64,000 nucleotides of DNA from assembly GCF_027942865.1 (NCBI RefSeq), contig NC_134517.1, forward strand, positions 19,722,009 to 19,786,008, written 5' to 3'. This document shows, in pieces, positions 1-10,875 of the stretch. How positions within the stretch are numbered: position 1 is the stretch's first letter; each line of letters begins with the position of its first letter. The DNA comes from Odontesthes bonariensis (lineage: Eukaryota > Chordata > Actinopteri > Atheriniformes > Atherinopsidae). The position numbers and the translations under genes are program-made. Below the pieces are notes generated by a model. It was not told the DNA's origin. It ran no database searches and saw nothing but the letters and a program-made list of their open reading frames with translations.

Positions 1-23
1 TGATTCAATCCAGGGTTTCGGCA
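1..23 (+). tRNA. tRNA-Phe-like, 3' end only
   Basis: Only the T-loop side and acceptor strand (tttcggca) are inside the window; the 5' part lies off the left edge, so its state is unknown. Confidence 0.6.
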
Positions 24-171
24 AAGACTACTATGAATTGTGGATGTTTGTCAAGAGGGAAACACAGCCCATGTTAGGAAAGTGAACTGGTAAAAAGGAA
101 TTATCTCAAAAAACCTAGATCAATGAAAACAAACGAGGCTGGTAGGAAAGTGAACTGGTAAAAAGGAATTA

Positions 172-1098
172 TAGTGGAAACCGCTTATAGTGGTCACGGA
201 TATAGTAATCAACCGCTTATATGGATCAAAAGGCTTGGGACGGAATCATTTCTATACAAATGCTGTTTAAATAATTCGTTTATAGTGATCAAGAAATCCG
301 CTTATAATGTTCATTTTTGGCCATTTTATGAATGTAAACATGTGCAAAAATAATTTTAAAACTACGTGTAGCTATTTTATTTTTTACTCCCTTGATTCCT
401 TTCTGGACGTCTGCTTCTGCCTCGCTAGCTAACGTAACGAGTTGACACCGGGCAGCAAGCGCGCGAATCATGGCTGGAAAAAGGAAGTCATGGAGGAGCA
501 TGTGTCCGAAGATGGGTGCTGGAGAGCGGATTGAATGCGCGTGTGACCGCTGGAAGCTCCAGGCTGGTTCTTGTAAGATGGGAGGCCGGTGTTCATTCGA
601 TTTCTCCTACTTGTCGAGAATTGCTACTTTGTGGTTTTGCGCATGCGCCAAGCCGATTTTCTAAGTTTCGTTTTCACGCCAAGTACTGTAGCACAAATCG
701 ACAGAACACCGGCACGGAGGAGCATGGATCCGAGCAGGGGTGCTGAAAGGCGGATTGAATTCAAACTTTATTTTCTGACTTGTAAGAAAAAAAATGCACC
801 GGCGGCACAGCAGAGAATAAGTTACGTACTGTATTTGAGTTAGCCTACAGTATGTCTGCGAAATGCGCAGTACTGTAATTAAACTTGCATGATAATAAAA
901 TTCAGTAAATACTGAAGCTATCCGTTTCATTTCATTTTTCTCATTGAAAAACGATACAAATGGCATTTAGATGATATTCTCCATAAAAAAATAAGTGAAA
1001 TACCTGTACTGTAATACAACTTCGGTTATAGTAATCAACCGCTTATAGTGTTCAAATTGGCTCTGGACCAACGTGATCACTATAAGCGGTTTCCACTG
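172..1098. mobile_element. Tigger/pogo-like DNA transposon, non-autonomous
   Basis: The terminal inverted repeats begin tagtggaaaccgcttatagt on the left, and the right end is its complement (reverse complement cagtggaaaccgcttatagt). A TA duplication sits at 170-171 and 1099-1100, inside the array phrase ggaat-TA-tctc, so the empty site is known from neighbouring units. Subterminal copies of tagtaatcaaccgcttata occur on both sides. The TA target and TIR type fit the Tc1/mariner-pogo (Tigger) superfamily. A short open frame starting MAGKRKSW at 470 may be a transposase N-terminal remnant. No DDE catalytic region is visible, so it is probably an internal-deletion derivative. Confidence 0.85.
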
Positions 1099-1272
1099 TA
1101 TCTCAAAAGAGCTTCATTAATGAAAACACACGAGGCTTCTTCCTCATCTACAACAGTCAATTATTGCATTTTTGTGGCCTTTATCTGGCTCCACAGCTTT
1201 GTCGCCAAAGCTCCACGGAGCGAGCTCCCTATTTTAGTTTTCAAATGAAAACGGCCATTTTGGCCCTGTGTA

Positions 1273-1330
1273 GCCGAAATAGCTCAGACTGAAGATCTGA
1301 AGGTCTCTGGTTCAATCCCGGGTTTCGGCA
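1273..1330 (+). pseudogene. tRNA-Phe pseudogene, D-arm deleted
   Basis: 58 nt. The 15 nt between two CAG triplets (D-loop, half the D-stem and base 26) are missing, which removes box A. The anticodon loop ctgaaga and the acceptor pairing are intact. Confidence 0.9.
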
Positions 1331-1630
1331 AAGACTACTATGAATTGTGGATGTTTGTCAAGAGGGAACAATAGCCCATGTTAGGAAAGTGAACTGTTAA
1401 AAAGAACTGTTAAAAACGAACAAGGCTGGTAGGAAAGTGAACTGGTAAAAAGGAATTATCTCAAAAGAGCTTAATTAATGAAAACACACAAGGCTTCTTA
1501 CTCATCTACAACAGTCAATTATTGCATTTTTGGGGCCTTTATCTGGCTCCACAGCTTTGTCGCCAAAGCTCCACGGAGCGAGCTCCCTATTTTAGTTTTC
1601 AAATGAAAACGGCCATTTTGGCCCTGTGTA

Positions 1631-1688
1631 GCCGAAATAGCTCAGACTGAAGATCTGAAGGTCTCTGGTTCAATCCCGGGTTTCGGCA
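1631..1688 (+). pseudogene. tRNA-Phe pseudogene, D-arm deleted
   Basis: Same 58-nt form as the copy at 1273, and identical to it including the ggtctctgg T-arm; it lies exactly 358 bp further on. Confidence 0.9.
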
Positions 1689-1988
1689 AAGACTACTATG
1701 AATTGTGGATGTTTGTCAAGAGGGAACAATAGCCCATGTTAGGAAAGTGAACTGTTAAAAAGAACTGTTAAAAACGAACAAGGCTGGTAGGAAAGTGAAC
1801 TGGTAAAAAGGAATTATCTCAAAAGAGCTTAATTAATGAAAACACACAAGGCTTCTTACTCATCTACAACAGTCAATTATTGCATTTTTGTGGCCTTTAT
1901 CTGGCTCCACAGCTTTGTCGCGAAAGATCCACGGAGCGAGCTCCCTATTTTAGTTTTCAAATGAAAACGGCCATTTTGGCCCTGTGTA

Positions 1989-2046
1989 GCCCAAATAGCT
2001 CAGACTGAAGATCTGAAGGTCCCTGGTTCAATCCCGGGTTTCGGCA
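1989..2046 (+). pseudogene. tRNA-Phe pseudogene, D-arm deleted
   Basis: 58-nt form with acceptor start gcccaaa, giving a C4-C69 mismatch; again 358 bp after the previous copy. Confidence 0.9.
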
Positions 2047-2365
2047 AAGACTACTATAAATTGTGGATGTTTGTCAAGAGGGAAACACAGCCCATGTTAG
2101 GAAAGTGAACTGGTAAAAAGGAATCATCTAAAAAAACCTAGATCAATGAAAACATACGAGAATGGTAGTAAAGTGAACTGGTAAAAAGGAATTATCTCAA
2201 AAAAGCTGCATTAATGAAAACACACGAGGCTTCTTAAAATCTACAACAGTCAATTATTGTATTTTTGTGGCCTTTATCTGGCTCCACAGCTTTGTCGCCA
2301 AAGCTCCACGGAGCGAGCTCCCGATTTTAGTTTCCAAATGAAAACGGCCATTTTGGCCCTGTGTA

Positions 2366-2371
2366 GCCCAA

Positions 2372-2421
<50 letters not shown>

Positions 2422-2438
2422 AATCCCGGGTTTCGGCA
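2366..2438 (+). tRNA. tRNA-Phe(GAA), full length
   Basis: 73 nt. All arms are present with anticodon GAA. The only visible flaw is the acceptor start gcccaaa, a C4-C69 mismatch. Confidence 0.75.
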
Positions 2439-2738
2439 AAGAGTACTATGAATTGTGGATGTTTGTCAAGAGGGAACAATAGCCCATGTTAGGAAAGTGA
2501 ACTGTTAAAAAGAACTGTTAAAAACTAACAAGGCTGGTAGGAAAGTGAACTGGTAAAAAGGAATTGTCTCAAAAGAGCTTAATTAATGAAAACACACAAG
2601 GCTTCTTCCTCATCTACAACAGTTAATTATTGCATTTTTGTGGCCTTTATCTGGCTCCAAAGCTTTGTCGCCAAAGCTCCACGGAGCGAGCTCCCGGTTT
2701 TAGTTTCTAAATGAAAACGGCCATTTTGGCCCTGTGTA

Positions 2739-2811
2739 GCCGAAATAGCTCAGTTGGGAGAGCGTCAGAATGAATATCTGAAGGTCCCTGGTTCAATCCA
2801 GGGTTTCGGCA
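2739..2811 (+). tRNA. tRNA-Phe(GAA) variant, altered anticodon loop
   Basis: 73 nt, but the anticodon loop is atgaata, so base 32 is A and base 37 is T instead of G. Unlike most copies it has a T5 run (gatgtttttcaag) about 25 nt downstream that could terminate Pol III. Confidence 0.65.
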
Positions 2812-3131
2812 AAGACTACTATGAATTGTGGATGTTTTTCAAGAGGGAAACACAGCCCATGTTAGGAAAGTGAACTGTTAAAAAGAAATTATTTCAAAAA
2901 GCCTAGATCAATGAAAACAAACGAGGCTGGTAGGAAAGTGAACTGGTAAAAAGGAATTATCTCAAAAGAGCTTCATTAATGAAAACACACAAGGCTTCTT
3001 CCTCATCTACAACAGTCAATTATTGTATTTTTGTGGCCTTTATCTGGCTCCACAGCTTTGTCGCCTAAGCTCCACGGAGCGAGCTCCCGGTTTTAGTTTC
3101 CAAATGAAAACGGCCATTTTGGCCCTGTGTA

Positions 3132-3137
3132 GCTGAA

Positions 3138-3187
<50 letters not shown>

Positions 3188-3204
3188 AATCTTGGGTTTC
3201 GGCA
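3132..3204 (+). tRNA. tRNA-Phe(GAA), full length
   Basis: 73 nt. Acceptor start gctgaaa still pairs through a U-G wobble. The T-stem (ctgg/cttggg) relies on several wobbles. Confidence 0.65.
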
Positions 3205-3525
3205 AAGAGTACTATGAATTGTGGATGTTTGTCAAGAGGGAAACACAGCCCATGTTAGCAAAGTGAACTGGTAAAAAGAAATTATTTCAAAAAACCTAGA
3301 TCAATGAAAACAAACGAGGCTGGTAGGAAAGTGAACTGGTAAAAAGGAATTATCTCAAAAGAGCTTCATTAATGAAAACACACAAGGCTTCTTCCTCATC
3401 TACAACAGTCAATTATTGTATTTTTGTGGCCTTTATCTGGCCTCCACAGCTTTGTCGCCTAAGCTCCACGGAGCGAGCTCCCGGTTTTAGTTTCTAAATG
3501 AAAACGGCCATTTTGGGCCTGTGTA

Positions 3526-3598
3526 GCCGAAATAGCTCAGTTGGGAGAGCATCAGACTGAAGATCTGAAGGTCCCTGGTTCAATCCAGGGTTTCGGCA
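3526..3598 (+). tRNA. tRNA-Phe(GAA), full length
   Basis: 73 nt. Base 26 is A (gagcatcag) and the T-stem carries ccaggg, leaving one weak T-stem pair; all other stems pair. Confidence 0.7.
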
Positions 3599-3784
3599 AA
3601 GACTACTATGAATTGTGGATGTTTGTCAAGAGGGAACAATAGCCCATGTTAGGAAAGTGAACTGTTAAAAAGGAATTATCTCAAAAGAGCTTCATTAATG
3701 AAAACACACAAGGCTTCTTCCTCATCTACAACAGTCAATTATTGCATTTTTGTGGCCTTTATCTGGCTCCAAAGCTTTGTCGCC

Positions 3785-3802
3785 AAAGCTTTAGTTGTCA
3801 AG
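3785..3802 (+). repeat. Array unit junction with tRNA deleted
   Basis: The text runs cgccaaagct-ttagttgtcaagagg. It joins the hairpin of one unit straight to the downstream flank of the next, so the 5' flank and tRNA of this unit are gone. Confidence 0.8.
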
Positions 3803-4090
3803 AGGGAAAAGCAGCCCATGTTAGGAAAGTGAACTGGTAAAAAGGAATTATCTCAAAAAACCTAGATCAATGAAAACAAACAAGGCTAGTAGGAAAGTGA
3901 ACTGGTAAAAAGGAATTATCTCAAAAGAGCTTCATTAATGAAAACACACGAGGCTTCTTCCTCATCTACAACAGTTAATTATTGCATTTTTGTGGCCTTT
4001 ATCTGGTTCCAAAGCTTTGTCGCCTAAGCTCCACGGATGGAGCTCCCGGTTTTAGTTTCCAAATGAAAACGGCCATTTTGGCCCTGTGTA

Positions 4091-4148
4091 GCCGAAATAG
4101 CTCAGACTGAAGATCTGATGGTCCCTGGTTCAATCCCGGGTTTCGGCA
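4091..4148 (+). pseudogene. tRNA-Phe pseudogene, D-arm deleted
   Basis: 58-nt form; it also has ctgatgg in place of ctgaagg after the anticodon stem. Confidence 0.9.
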
Positions 4149-4436
4149 AAGACTACTATCAATTGTGGATGTTTGTTAAAGGGACACTATGTAATAAATT
4201 AAGTCATTTATTAGCTCAAATCAACATATTCATTCATAAGTTAGTCCTCATTGGTGTAAAATGATCTCTGTCAAAAATCTCACTTATCCTCCTGAGTGAA
4301 CAATAACTAGTCTGTATCTACATAGAGCAGGTAAGCTCTATGGAGGCTGCCATGTCCTTCTGGTCAATGAAAAATGACGAAGTGCCGAGAGGGACATAAA
4401 GCACTTCGAATCGCGATTTCCCCACCAGGCCTACAA

Positions 4437-4469
4437 GCGGAAATGACGTCATTGTGACGTCATTTCCGC
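4437..4469. repeat. Perfect palindrome with two CRE-like octamers
   Basis: A 15-bp stem, 3-nt loop (ttg) and complementary 15-bp arm. Each arm contains TGACGTCA, itself a palindrome and the consensus CREB/ATF site. A regulatory role is not shown. Confidence 0.7.
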
Positions 4470-4510
4470 CAAATGGCTTATTACAGCCGCTAATGCTAAA
4501 TAGATTTTAT

Positions 4511-4679
4511 TCCTTGGCACATATGTCTTTGTGTTCATTAGCTTTCTTTTTGTAAGTGCATCATCTTCTTCTTTTTATTATTATTCCTATGCTCCCCCTG
4601 GATATCTTCTTTTTGGCGTTATGCTCACATTTGTAAACTGTTATTTTGTTGATTTACTAATAAAGTTTAAAAAAAAAAA
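4511..4679 (+). mobile_element. Nested retroposed insertion with poly(A)
   Basis: An aataaa signal (in actaataaag) and a terminal A-run end this insert. The ~18-bp direct repeat atgctaaatagattttat occurs on both sides (4493-4510 and 4680-4697), as expected for LINE-mediated target-site duplication. The body is too short to name its source; it could be a LINE 3' end or a truncated processed transcript. Confidence 0.75.
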
Positions 4680-5552
4680 ATGCTAAATAGATTTTATCTC
4701 GTAAATTATCCCACTAATAATGCATTGATTGTTACACAACTTCTGCCGTAGTATACATAGGCTCTTAACTCACAAAACGAGGCATTAGAAAGTTTGTAAG
4801 TTTACGGGGAGTTTATTTACCGCTGCTAATGCTCCTATTGCTAACGCTGCTAATGCTAATGCTGCGTCGACGTCACTTCCAGTAACTCCCGGAATATGAC
4901 TAATTGCATTGCTTGCACACCAAAGGAGATGTTATGTTATCTGACATGTTATCTGTCATCTGTATTCATAGTGTTGTTGTATGTGTGTTATGTAATCCTT
5001 TGTACTGTGTGTCTTGATTTCTTTTTGTTTGTATGGACCTTGAGTCTGAAGCTATAGCTTCTTGAATCTTGACACATTCCGCTTGCCGTAGTTCAAGAAG
5101 TTGCAGCGCACATTTGAAAACGTGAGGCGCTAGAGAGCAAATTCATTCAACTTTGCAAAATAAAATTGCACCACTAGATGGGGGAAGAAATTACATAATG
5201 TCCCTTTAAGAGGGAACAACAGCCCATGTTAGGAAAGTGAACTGGTAAAGAGGAATTATCTCACAAAACCTAGATCAATGAAAACATACGAGGCTGGTAG
5301 GAAAGTGAACTGGTAAAAAGGAATTATCTCAATGAAAACACACGAGGCTGGTAGGAAAGTGAACTGGTAAAAAGGAATTATCTCAAAAGAGCTTCATTAA
5401 CGAAAACACACAAGGATTCTTCCTCATCTACAACAGTCAATTATTGCATTTTTGTGGCCTTTATCTGGCTCCACAGCTTTGTCGCCAAAGCTCCACGGAG
5501 CGAGCTCCCGATTCTAGTTTTCAAATGAAAACGGCCATTTTGGCCCTGTGTA

Positions 5553-5610
5553 GCCGAAATAGCTCACACTGAAGATCTGAAGGTCCCTGGTTCAATCCCG
5601 GGTTTCGGCA
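5553..5610 (+). pseudogene. tRNA-Phe pseudogene, D-arm deleted
   Basis: 58-nt form; the junction reads agctcacact, with one extra substitution at the former CAG. Confidence 0.9.
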
Positions 5611-5930
5611 AAGACTACTATGAATTGTGGATGTTTGTCAAGAGGGAACAACAGCCCATTTTAGGAAAGTGAACTGGTAAAAAGGAATTATCTCAAAAAA
5701 CCTAGATCAATGAAAACATACGAGAATGGTAGTAAAGTGAACTGGTAAAAAGGAATTATCTCAAAAGAGCTTCATTAATGAAAACACACGAGGCTTCTTC
5801 CTCATCTACAACAGTCAATTATTGTATTTTTGTGGCCTTTATCTGGTTCCAAAGCTTTGTCGCCAAAGCTCCACGGATCGAGCTCCCGGTTTTAGTTTCC
5901 AAATGAAAACGGCCATTTTGTCCATGTGTA

Positions 5931-5988
5931 GCCGAAATAGCTCAGACTGAAGATCTGAAGGTCCCTTGTTCAATTCAGGGTTTCGGCA
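5931..5988 (+). pseudogene. tRNA-Phe pseudogene, D-arm deleted
   Basis: 58-nt form with T-arm cccttgttcaattcaggg, which damages box B. Confidence 0.9.
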
Positions 5989-6288
5989 AAGAGTACTATG
6001 AATTGTGGATGTTTGTCAAGAGGGAACAATAGCCCATGTTAGGAAAGTGAACTGTTAAAAAGAACTGTTAAAAACGAACAAGGCTGGTAGGAAAGTGAAC
6101 TGGTAAAAAGGAATTATCTCAAAAGAGCTTCATTAATGAAAACACACAAGGCTTCTTCCTCATCTACAACAGTTAATTATTGCATTTTTGTGGCCTTTAT
6201 CTGGCTCCAAAGCTTTGTCGCCTAAGCTCCACGGAGCGAGCTCCCAGTTTTAGTTTCTAAATGAAAACGGCCATTTTGGGCCTGTGTA

Positions 6289-6294
6289 GCCGAA

Positions 6295-6339
<45 letters not shown>

Positions 6340-6361
6340 TGTTCAATCCAGGGTTTCGGCA
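6289..6361 (+). tRNA. tRNA-Phe(GAA), intact folding
   Basis: 73 nt with all four stems paired. The T-stem reads cccttg/caggg, where T52-A62 restores the pair that is broken in the ctgg/ccaggg copies. Anticodon loop ctgaaga is intact and box A and box B are present. One of the best candidates for a functional gene here. Confidence 0.8.
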
Positions 6362-6613
6362 AAGACTACTATGAATTGTGGATGTTTGTCAAGAGGGAAA
6401 AACAGCCCATGTTAGGAAAGTGAACTTGTAAAAAGGAATTATCTCAAAAAAGCTGCATTAATGAAAACAGACGATGCTTCTTCCTCATCTACAACAGTTA
6501 ATTATTGTATTTTTGTGGCCTTTATCTGGCTCCAAAGCTTTGTCGCCAAAGCTCCACGGAGCGAGCTCCCGATTTTAGTTTTCAAATGAAAACGGCCCTT
6601 TTGGCCCTGTGTA

Positions 6614-6686
6614 GCCCAAATAGCTCAGTTGGGAGTGGGTAAGGATGAATATCTGAAGGTCCGTGGTTCAATCCAGGGTTTCGGCA
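6614..6686 (+). pseudogene. Degenerate tRNA-Phe copy
   Basis: 73 nt, but the D-stem and anticodon 5' strand are scrambled (gggagtgggtaaggatgaata). A T5 run follows. Confidence 0.8.
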
Positions 6687-6940
6687 AAGACTACTATGAA
6701 TTGTGGATGTTTTTCAAAAAAGAGGACAACAGCCCATGTTAGGAAAGTGAACTGGTAAAAAGGAATTATCTCAAAAGAGCTGCAGTAATGAAAACACACA
6801 AGGCTTCTTCCTCATCTACAACAGTCAATTATTGTATTTTTGTGGCCTTTATCTGGCTCCAAAGCTTTGTCGCCTAAGCTCCACGGATCGAGCTCCCGGT
6901 TTTAGTTTTCAAATGAAAACGGTGCTTTTGGCCCTGTGTA

Positions 6941-6946
6941 GCCGCA

Positions 6947-6990
<44 letters not shown>

Positions 6991-7013
6991 CGGTTCAATC
7001 CCGGGTTTCGGCA
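6941..7013 (+). tRNA. tRNA-Phe(GAA), full length
   Basis: 73 nt with a perfect T-stem (cccgg/ccggg). The acceptor start gccgcaa gives one C5-U68 mismatch. Confidence 0.7.
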
Positions 7014-7333
7014 AAGACTACTATGAATTGTGGATGTTTGTCAAGAGGGAACAATAGCCCATGTTAGGAAAGTGAACTGGTAAAAAGGAATTATTTCAAA
7101 AGACCTAGATCAATGAAAACAAATGAGGCTGGTAGGAAAGTGAACTGGTAAAAAGGAATTATCTCAAAAGAGCTTCATTAATGAAAACACACTAGGCTTC
7201 TTCCTCATCTATAACAGTCAATTATTTCATATTTGTGGTCTTTATCTGGCTCCAAAGCTTTGTCGCCTAAGCTCCACGGCGCGAGCTTCCGGTTTTAGTT
7301 TCCAAATGAAAACGGCCGTTTTGGCCCTGTGTA

Positions 7334-7406
7334 GCCCAAATAGCTCAGTTGGGAGAGCATCAGACTGAAGATCTGAAGGTCCCTGGTTCAATCTCGGGTT
7401 TCGGCA
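7334..7406 (+). tRNA. tRNA-Phe(GAA), full length
   Basis: 73 nt; C4 acceptor mismatch, A26, and a T-stem with ctcggg (G-U wobble). Confidence 0.65.
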
Positions 7407-7726
7407 AAGAGTACTATGACTTGTGGATGTTTGTCAAGAGGGAAACACAGCCCATGTTAGGAAAGTGAACTGGTAAAAAGAAATTATTTAAAAAAACCTA
7501 GATCAATGAAAACAAACGAGGATGGTAGGAAAGTGAACTGGTAAAAAGCAATTATCTCAAAAGAGCTTCATTAATGAAAACACACAAGGCTTCTTCCTCA
7601 TCTACAACAGTCAATTATTGTATTTTTGTGGCCTTTATCTGGCTCCGAAGCTTTGTCGCCTAAGCTCCACGGAGCGAGCTCCCGGTTTTAGTTTCCAAAT
7701 GAAAACGGCCATTTTGGGCCTGTGTA

Positions 7727-7732
7727 GCCGAA

Positions 7733-7782
<50 letters not shown>

Positions 7783-7799
7783 AATCTTGGGTTTTGGCA
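7727..7799 (+). tRNA. tRNA-Phe(GAA), full length
   Basis: 73 nt; acceptor 3' strand is ttttggc (G4-U69 wobble) and the T-stem carries cttggg wobbles. Anticodon arm intact. Confidence 0.65.
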
Positions 7800-8119
7800 A
7801 AGAGTACTATGAATTGTGGATGTTTGTCAAGAGGGAAACACAGCCCATGTTAGGAAAGTGAACTGGTAAAAAGAAATTATTTCAAAAAACCTAGATCAAT
7901 GAAAACAAACGAGGATGGTAGGAAAGTGAACTGGTAAAAAGGAATTATCTCAAAAGAGCTTCATTAATGAAAACACACAAGGCTTCTTCCTCATCTACAA
8001 CAGTCAATTATTGTATTTTTGTGGCCTTTATCTGGCTCCGAAGCTTTGTCGCCTAAGCTCCACGGAGCGAGCTCCCGGTTTTAGTTTCCAAATGAAAACG
8101 GCCATTTTGGCCCTGTGTA

Positions 8120-8125
8120 GCCCAA

Positions 8126-8171
<46 letters not shown>

Positions 8172-8192
8172 ATTCAATCCCGGGTTTCGGCA
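8120..8192 (+). tRNA. tRNA-Phe(GAA), full length, box B damaged
   Basis: 73 nt; C4 acceptor mismatch, and G53 changed to A (ctgattcaatcc), which weakens both the T-stem and box B. Confidence 0.55.
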
Positions 8193-8580
8193 AAGACTAC
8201 TATGAATTGTGGATGTTTGTTAATAGGGAACAACAGCCCATGTTAGGAAAGTGAACTGGTAAAGAGGAATTATCTCAAAAAACCTAGATCAATGAAAACA
8301 TACGAGGCTGGTAGGAAAGTGAACTGGTAAAAAGAAATTATTTCAAAAAACCTAGATCAATGAAAACAAACGAGGCTGGTAGGAAAGTGAACTGGTAAAA
8401 AAGAATTATCTCAAAAGAGCTTCATTAATGAAAACACACAAGGCTTCTTCCTCATCTACAACAGTCAATTATTGTATTTTTGTGGCCTTTATCTGGCTCC
8501 GAAGCTTTGTCGCCTAAGCTCCACGGAGCGAGCTCCCGGTTTTGGTTTTCAAATGAAAACGGCCATTTTGTCCATTTGTA

Positions 8581-8586
8581 GCCCAA

Positions 8587-8636
<50 letters not shown>

Positions 8637-8653
8637 AATCCCGGGTTTCGGCA
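8581..8653 (+). tRNA. tRNA-Phe(GAA), full length
   Basis: 73 nt, array consensus apart from the C4-C69 acceptor mismatch. Confidence 0.75.
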
Positions 8654-8940
8654 AAGAGTACTATGAATTGTGGATGTTTGTCAAGAGGGAACAACAGCCC
8701 ATGTTAGGAAAGTGAACTGTTAAAAACGAACAAGGCTGGTAGGAAAGTGAACTGGTAAAAAGGAATTGTCTCAAAAGAGCTTAATTAATGAAAACACACA
8801 AAGCTTCTTCCTCATCTACAACAGTTAATTATTGCATTTTTGTGGCCTTTATCTGGCTCCAAAGCTTTGTCGCCTAAGCTCCACGGAGCGAGCTCCCGGT
8901 TTTAGTTTCTAAATGAAAACGGCCATTTTGGGCCTGTGTA

Positions 8941-9013
8941 GCCGAAATAGCTCAGTTGGGAGAGCGTCAGAATGAATATCTGAAGGTCCCTGGTTCAATC
9001 CAGGGTTTCGGCA
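8941..9013 (+). tRNA. tRNA-Phe(GAA) variant, altered anticodon loop
   Basis: 73 nt with the same A32/T37 loop (atgaata) as the copy at 2739, and again a T5 run about 25 nt downstream. Confidence 0.65.
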
Positions 9014-9333
9014 AAGACTACTATGAATTGTGGATGTTTTTCAAGAGGGAAACACAGCCCATGTTAGGAAAGTGAACTGTTAAAAAGAAATTATTTCAAA
9101 AAACCTAGATCAATGAAAACAAACGAGGCTGGTAGGAAAGTGAACTGGTAAAAAGGAATTATCTCAAAAGAGCTTCATTAATGAAAACACATAAGGCTTC
9201 TTCCTCATCTACAACAGTCAATTATTGCATTTTTGTGGCCTTTATCTGGTTCCAAAGCTTTGTCGCTAAAGCTCCACGGAGCGAGCTCCCGATTCTAGTT
9301 TTCAAATGAAAACGGCCATTTTGGCCCTATGTA

Positions 9334-9339
9334 GCCGAA

Positions 9340-9389
<50 letters not shown>

Positions 9390-9406
9390 AATCCCGGGTT
9401 TTGGCA
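9334..9406 (+). tRNA. tRNA-Phe(GAA), intact folding
   Basis: 73 nt with all stems paired (G4-U69 wobble from ttttggca) and standard boxes. Identical to the copy at 13753, which lies in a duplicated block. Confidence 0.8.
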
Positions 9407-9726
9407 AAGACTACTATAAATTGTGGATGTTTGTCAAGAGGGAACAACAGCCCATGTTAGGAAAGTGAACTGGTAAAAAGAAATTATCTCAAAAAACCTA
9501 GATCAATGAAAACATACGAGAATGGTAGTAAAGTGAACTGGTAAAAAGGAATTATCTCAAAAGAGCTTCATTAATGAAAACACACGAGGCTTCTTCCTCA
9601 TCTACAACAGTCAATTATTGTATTTTTGTGGCCTTTATCTGGTTCCAAAGCTTTGTCGCCAAAGCTCCACGGATCGAGCTCCCGGTTTTAGTTTCCAAAT
9701 GAAAACGGCCATTTTGTCCATGTGTA

Positions 9727-9784
9727 GCTGAAATAGCTCAGACTGAAGATCTGAAGGTCCCTTGTTCAATCCAGGGTTTCGGCA
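9727..9784 (+). pseudogene. tRNA-Phe pseudogene, D-arm deleted
   Basis: 58-nt form with gctgaaa start and cccttg T-stem; identical to the copy at 14146. Confidence 0.9.
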
Positions 9785-10084
9785 AAGAGTACTATGAATT
9801 GTGGATGTTTGTCAAGAGGGAACAATAGCCCATGTTAGGAAAGTGAACTGTTAAAAAGAACTGTTAAAAACGAACAAGGCTGGTAGGAAAGTGAACTGGT
9901 AAAAAGGAATTATCTCAAAAGAGCTTAATTAATGAAAACACACAAGGCTTCTTCCTCATCTACAACAGTTAATTATTGCATTTTTGTGGCCTTTATCTGG
10001 CTCCAAAGCTTTGTCGCCAAAGCTCCACGGAGCGAGCTCCCGGTTTTAGTTTCTAAATGAAAACGGCCATTTTGGGCCTGTGCA

Positions 10085-10157
10085 GCCGAAATAGCTCAGT
10101 TGGGAGAGCATCAGACTGAAGATCTGAAGGTCCCTGGTTCAATCCAGGGTTTCGGCA
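10085..10157 (+). tRNA. tRNA-Phe(GAA), full length
   Basis: 73 nt; A26 and ccaggg T-stem. The flank reads gtgcagcc instead of gtgtagcc. Confidence 0.7.
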
Positions 10158-10409
10158 AAGACTATTATCAATTGTGGATGTTTGTCAAGAGGGAACAATA
10201 GCCCATGTTAGGAAAGTGAACTGGTAAAAAGGAATTTTCTCAAAAGAGCTTCATTAATGAAAACACACGAGGCTTCTTCCTCATCTACAACAGTCAATTA
10301 TTGTATTTTTGTGGCCTTTATCTGGCTCCAAAGCTTTGTCGCCTTAGCTCCACGGAGCGAGCTCCCGGTTTTAGTTTCCAAATGAAAACGGCCATTTTGG
10401 CCCTGTGTA

Positions 10410-10415
10410 GCCGAA

Positions 10416-10450
<35 letters not shown>

Positions 10451-10482
10451 CAAGGTCCCTGGTTCAATCCAGGGTTTCGGCA
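10410..10482 (+). tRNA. tRNA-Phe(GAA), anticodon-stem mismatch
   Basis: 73 nt; the anticodon 3' stem is tctca instead of tctga, breaking one pair. Confidence 0.6.
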
Positions 10483-10802
10483 AAGACTACTATGAATTGT
10501 GGATGTTTGTCAAGGGGGAGCAATAGCCCATGTTAGGAAAGTGAACTGGTAAAAAGGAATTATTTCAAAAAACCTAGATCAATGAAAACAAACAAGGCTA
10601 GTAGGAAAGTGAACTGGTAAAAAGGAATTATCTCAAAAGAGCTTCATTAATGAAAACACATAAGGCTTCTTCCTCATCTACAACAGTCAATTATTGTATT
10701 TTTGTGGCCTTTATCTGGCTCCAAAGCTTTGTCGCCTAAGCTCCACGGAGCGAGCTCCCGGTTTTAGTTTCCAAATGAAAACGGCCATTTTGGCCCTGTG
10801 TA

Positions 10803-10808
10803 GCCCAA

Positions 10809-10853
<45 letters not shown>

Positions 10854-10875
10854 TGTTCAATCCAGGGTTTCGGCA
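10803..10875 (+). tRNA. tRNA-Phe(GAA), full length
   Basis: 73 nt; C4 acceptor mismatch, with the well-paired cccttg/caggg T-stem. Confidence 0.7.

Larger units (their letters stand above)
4180..5205. mobile_element. TTAA-flanked DNA transposon, non-autonomous
   Basis: Terminal inverted repeats agggacactatgtaat and attacataatgtccct are flanked by TTAA at 4176-4179 and 5206-5209. In neighbouring units the same site reads gtttgtcaagaggg, so a single C-to-T change made the TTAA target. TTAA duplication and A/T-rich termini suit piggyBac-type mobilisation. No transposase frame is present. Inside are a 15-bp perfect palindrome with two TGACGTCA motifs (4437-4469), gctaat-rich sequence near 4,830-4,875, and a nested retroposon (4511-4679). 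Confidence 0.85.
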
